Shown here: positions 61,449 through 64,000 of the stretch, in pieces
How positions within the stretch are numbered: the first letter of the stretch is position 1
How the letters are laid out: every line of letters begins with the position of its first letter
Assembly: GCA_963744275.1 (NCBI GenBank)
Contig: CAVUSX010000017.1
Span: 124,001 to 188,000 of the forward strand
Direction: 5' to 3'
DNA length: 64,000 nucleotides
Origin: VAZQ01 sp963744275
GTDB lineage: Bacteria > Pseudomonadota > Alphaproteobacteria > Rhizobiales > Xanthobacteraceae
Notes under the pieces: generated by a model
Seen by the model: the letters and a program-made list of their open reading frames with translations, nothing else
What the model was told of the DNA's origin: nothing
The model's database searches: none
Position numbers and translations under genes: made by a program

Positions 61449-64000
61449 TCACTCCGCGGCCGCCAGCATGGGGGCCGGCTCGCCGTGACTTTGCCCGAGC
61501 AGCCAGCTCTGCAATCGATCGAGATAGAGATAGACCACCGGGGTCGTGAACAGCGTCAGCATCTGGCTCAGCACCAGGCCGCCCACCATCGCATAGCCCA
61601 GCGGCTGGCGCAGCTCCGAGCCCGAGCCGCTTCCGAGCATCAGCGGCAGGCCTGAGAGCAGCGTCGCCATCGTGGTCATCATGATGGGCCGGAACCGCAG
61701 CAGGCAGGCCTCGCGAATGGCGGCCAGCGGCTCGACGCCCTCGCGCTCGCGGGTGATCGCGAAGTCCACCAGCATGATGCCGTTCTTCTTCACGATGCCG
61801 ATCAACAGGATTATGCCGATGATGCCGATCACCGACAGATCGAACCCGCCTCCCCACAGCGCCAACAGCGCGCCGACGCCGGCGGAGGGGAGGGTGGACA
61901 GAATCGTCAAGGGATGGATGTAGCTCTCGTACAGCACGCCCAGGATGACATAGACCACCAGCAGCGCCGCGACGATCAGGATCGGCTCGCTCGACAGCGA
62001 GGACTGGAAGGCCTGGGCGTTGCCCTGGAAGCTTCCGATCAAGGATGCCGGCTTGCCGATCTCGGCCTCCGCGGTTTGGATCGCGGAGACCGCCTGCCCG
62101 AGCGCCACGCTCGGCTGCAGATTGAACGACAACGTCACGGCCGGAAATTGTCCCTGGTGCGAGACCGAGAGCGAGCCGGTGTGGCTGGTATCGATGTTGA
62201 CGAGGGTGGACAGCGGCACCAGCTGGCCGCTGCTCGGCGCCTTCACGTAGATATTGTCGAGCCCCGCGGGACTCTGTCTGCAGGTCCGGCAACGCCTCGA
62301 GCACGATGAAGTAGGAGTTGGTCTGGGTGAAATATTGGCCCACCTGGCGTTGTCCGAAGGCGTCGTCGAGGGTGTCGTCGATGGCCTGCGGCTGGATGCC
62401 GAAGCGCGCGGCGGCGTCGCGATTGATCGTCACCTGCAGCTGGGGGGCGTTGCCCTGCTGATCGGTGGAGACGTCGGCGAGCTCGGGCAGCGTCTTGAGC
62501 TTGGCCAGCATGCGGGGTGCCCAGGTGTTGAGCTCCTCGAGGTTGGCGTCCTGCAGGGTATATTGAAACTGGCCGCGCGAGATCTTGCCCCCCACGGTGA
62601 TGTCCTGCGACGGCTGCAGGAACAGATTGGCGCCTTGCACCTTGGCGAGCTGCGGCCGCAGCCGGTTGATCACCTGCAGCGCCGAGGACGTGCGCTGGTC
62701 GCGCGGCTTGAGCCCGATGAAGAAGCGGCCGGTGTTGAGCGTATTGCCGCCGCCGCTGCCGAAGAAGGATCCGAACGAGGCGACGTCGGGATCGCGCGCG
62801 ATCACCTGCGAAAGCTCACGCTGCAGGCGTTTCATCTCGATCGGAGAGACGTCTTGCGCGGCTTCGGAGAACCCCTGGATGAGGCCGGTATCCTGTATGG
62901 GGAAGAAGCCCTTGGGGATCGTCGACGAACAGGACGGCGGTCACCGCCATGGTGGCCAGGAACACCATGAGGGTGAGCGGCTGGTGGCGCAGCACCACGT
63001 CGAGGATGCGACGGTAGCCGCCGATCAGCGTCTCGAAGCCCCATTCGATGGCGCGGAAGACACGGCCATGTTGATCGGACTGCTTGTGCAGGAAGCGCGA
63101 GCACAGCATCGGGGTCAGGGTGAGCGAGACCACGACCGAGACGATGATGGCCGCCGTCACGGTGAGGGCGAACTCGCGAAACAGGCGCCCGATGATGCCG
63201 CCCATCAGCAGGAGCGGAATGAACACCGCGATCAGCGAGATGCTGATCGAGACCACCGTGAACCCGATCTCGCTCGCTCCCTTGAGCGCCGCCTGCATGG
63301 CGGGGGTGCCTTCCTCGACATGACGGTAGATGTTCTCCACCACCACGATCGCATCGTCGACCACGAAACCGACCGCGAGCGTCAGCGCCATCAGCGAGAG
63401 ATTGTCCAGGCTGAAGCCCAGCAGAAACATCACGGCGGTCGCGCCCAAGAGCGCCAGCGGCACGGTGACGCTCGGAATGAGCGTGGCCCAGAAATTTCGA
63501 AGAAAAAGCAATATGACCATCACCACCAGGCAAATGGTCAGCATCAGCGTGTATTCCACGTCCTGGACCGAGGCCCGGATGGTCTGGGTGCGATCCACGA
63601 TGGTGTCGAGATGCATGCCGGGCGGTATGACGGCGGCCAAGCCCGGCATCGCGGCTTTGATCTGGTCGACGGTATCGATGACGTTGGCGCCCGGTTGCTT
63701 GAACACCAGCAGGATGACGGCCGGCTGGTCTCCCGACAATGCGGCGATATTGACGTCCTGCGGCCCCGCCACCGCCTGGCCGATGTCGCGGACCCGGATC
63801 GGCGCGCCGTTGCGATAGGCGATGATGACGTTGTCGTAGTCCTGCGCTTTCACCAGCTGGTCGTTGGCCGCGATGGTGAAGCTCTGCCGCACCCCGTTGA
63901 TGCTGCCCTTGCTGGCGTCGCTGTTGGCGACCGCCAGCACGCCGCGCACGTCCTCCAGCGTCAGCCCGCGCGTTTGCAGCTTCGCCGGATCGACCTGGAC
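61449..64000 (-). pseudogene. RND (HAE1/MdtB-like) efflux pump, 5' end beyond window, two frameshifts
   Basis: About 850 residues of an AcrB-type inner-membrane pump: RNFWATLIPSVTVPLALLGA, VGFVVDDAIVVVENIYRHVE (proton-relay Asp pair), IPLLLMGGIIGRLFREFALT, then porter domain YTLQDANLEELNTWAPRMLA and the C-terminal IVKKNGIMLVDFAITREREG and FRPIMMTTMATLLSGLPLML. Shifts at about 62920 and 62272 are each repaired by removing one G (VDIPKGFFPIQDTGLIQG; QTDPAGLDNIYVKAPSSG). The end at 61449 gives AAAE. Extends beyond base 64000. Confidence 0.85.

Noticed and set aside
31460..62920. Idea that every frameshift is an inserted G creating GATC
   Set aside because: It fits 31460, 43801 and 62920 but not the shifts at 41625, 57775, 58351 or 62272, and two places need an added base, so no single methylation-linked error explains all.

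Overview
The window is visibly GC-rich and looks like a chromosome segment of an alphaproteobacterium of the order Hyphomicrobiales (Rhizobiales), most likely near Bradyrhizobium/Rhodopseudomonas. The support is: a SAM-II riboswitch ahead of metZ, the long two-domain dCTP deaminase beside it, Ku and LigD genes, several small proteins of a Bradyrhizobium-like style, and GC-rich palindromic intergenic repeats. Assignment is by recognition only; no search was run.

Layout. 1-11.7 kb: periplasmic quinoprotein region with three PQQ-dependent dehydrogenases (one cut by the window start), three paralogous four-cysteine secreted proteins, two secreted pentapeptide-repeat proteins, a DsrE-like protein and an RHH/PIN toxin-antitoxin pair. 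11.7-16.5 kb: riboswitch-controlled metZ, dcd, PsiE-like and transglutaminase-like genes. 16.7-23.4 kb: the most striking locus, a Pls/PosA-type single-module NRPS divergent from a lysine 2,3-aminomutase-like radical SAM gene and a phosphopantetheinyl transferase. Together they predict a membrane-made amino-acid homopolymer, plausibly of beta-lysine. 23.5-34.8 kb: tRNA-Gly(CCC), a GNAT/DUF1778 pair, an isoquinoline-oxidoreductase-like molybdoenzyme with tri-haem cytochrome c, secreted unknowns, a degenerate MBL protein, a cytochrome/Vgb-like fusion and a Crp/Fnr regulator. 35-44.3 kb: topoisomerase IB, a circularly permuted ROK-like protein, and an NHEJ pair (Ku and a frame-interrupted PE-LIG-POL LigD).

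44.3-51.2 kb is a molybdenum locus: molbindin, a BtuF/MolA-like binding protein, modA, a ModE DNA-binding-domain protein, a DUF2325 protein and a YeiH-like transporter, tied together by four near-identical Mo-box-like palindromes. 51.2-56.95 kb is a lower-GC island between ~90-bp direct repeats. It holds a decayed gene, an IS256-family element and a disrupted PD-(D/E)XK-NACHT defence-type gene. 57.4-64 kb carries an OFA-type MFS transporter, a TctC-type binding protein, an amidohydrolase and an RND efflux pump cut by the window end.

Many genes otherwise well preserved carry single-base frameshifts (ligD, MBL, YeiH-like, NACHT, MFS, RND). Either the assembly has indel errors or several genes are recent pseudogenes; this qualifies every 'broken gene' call.
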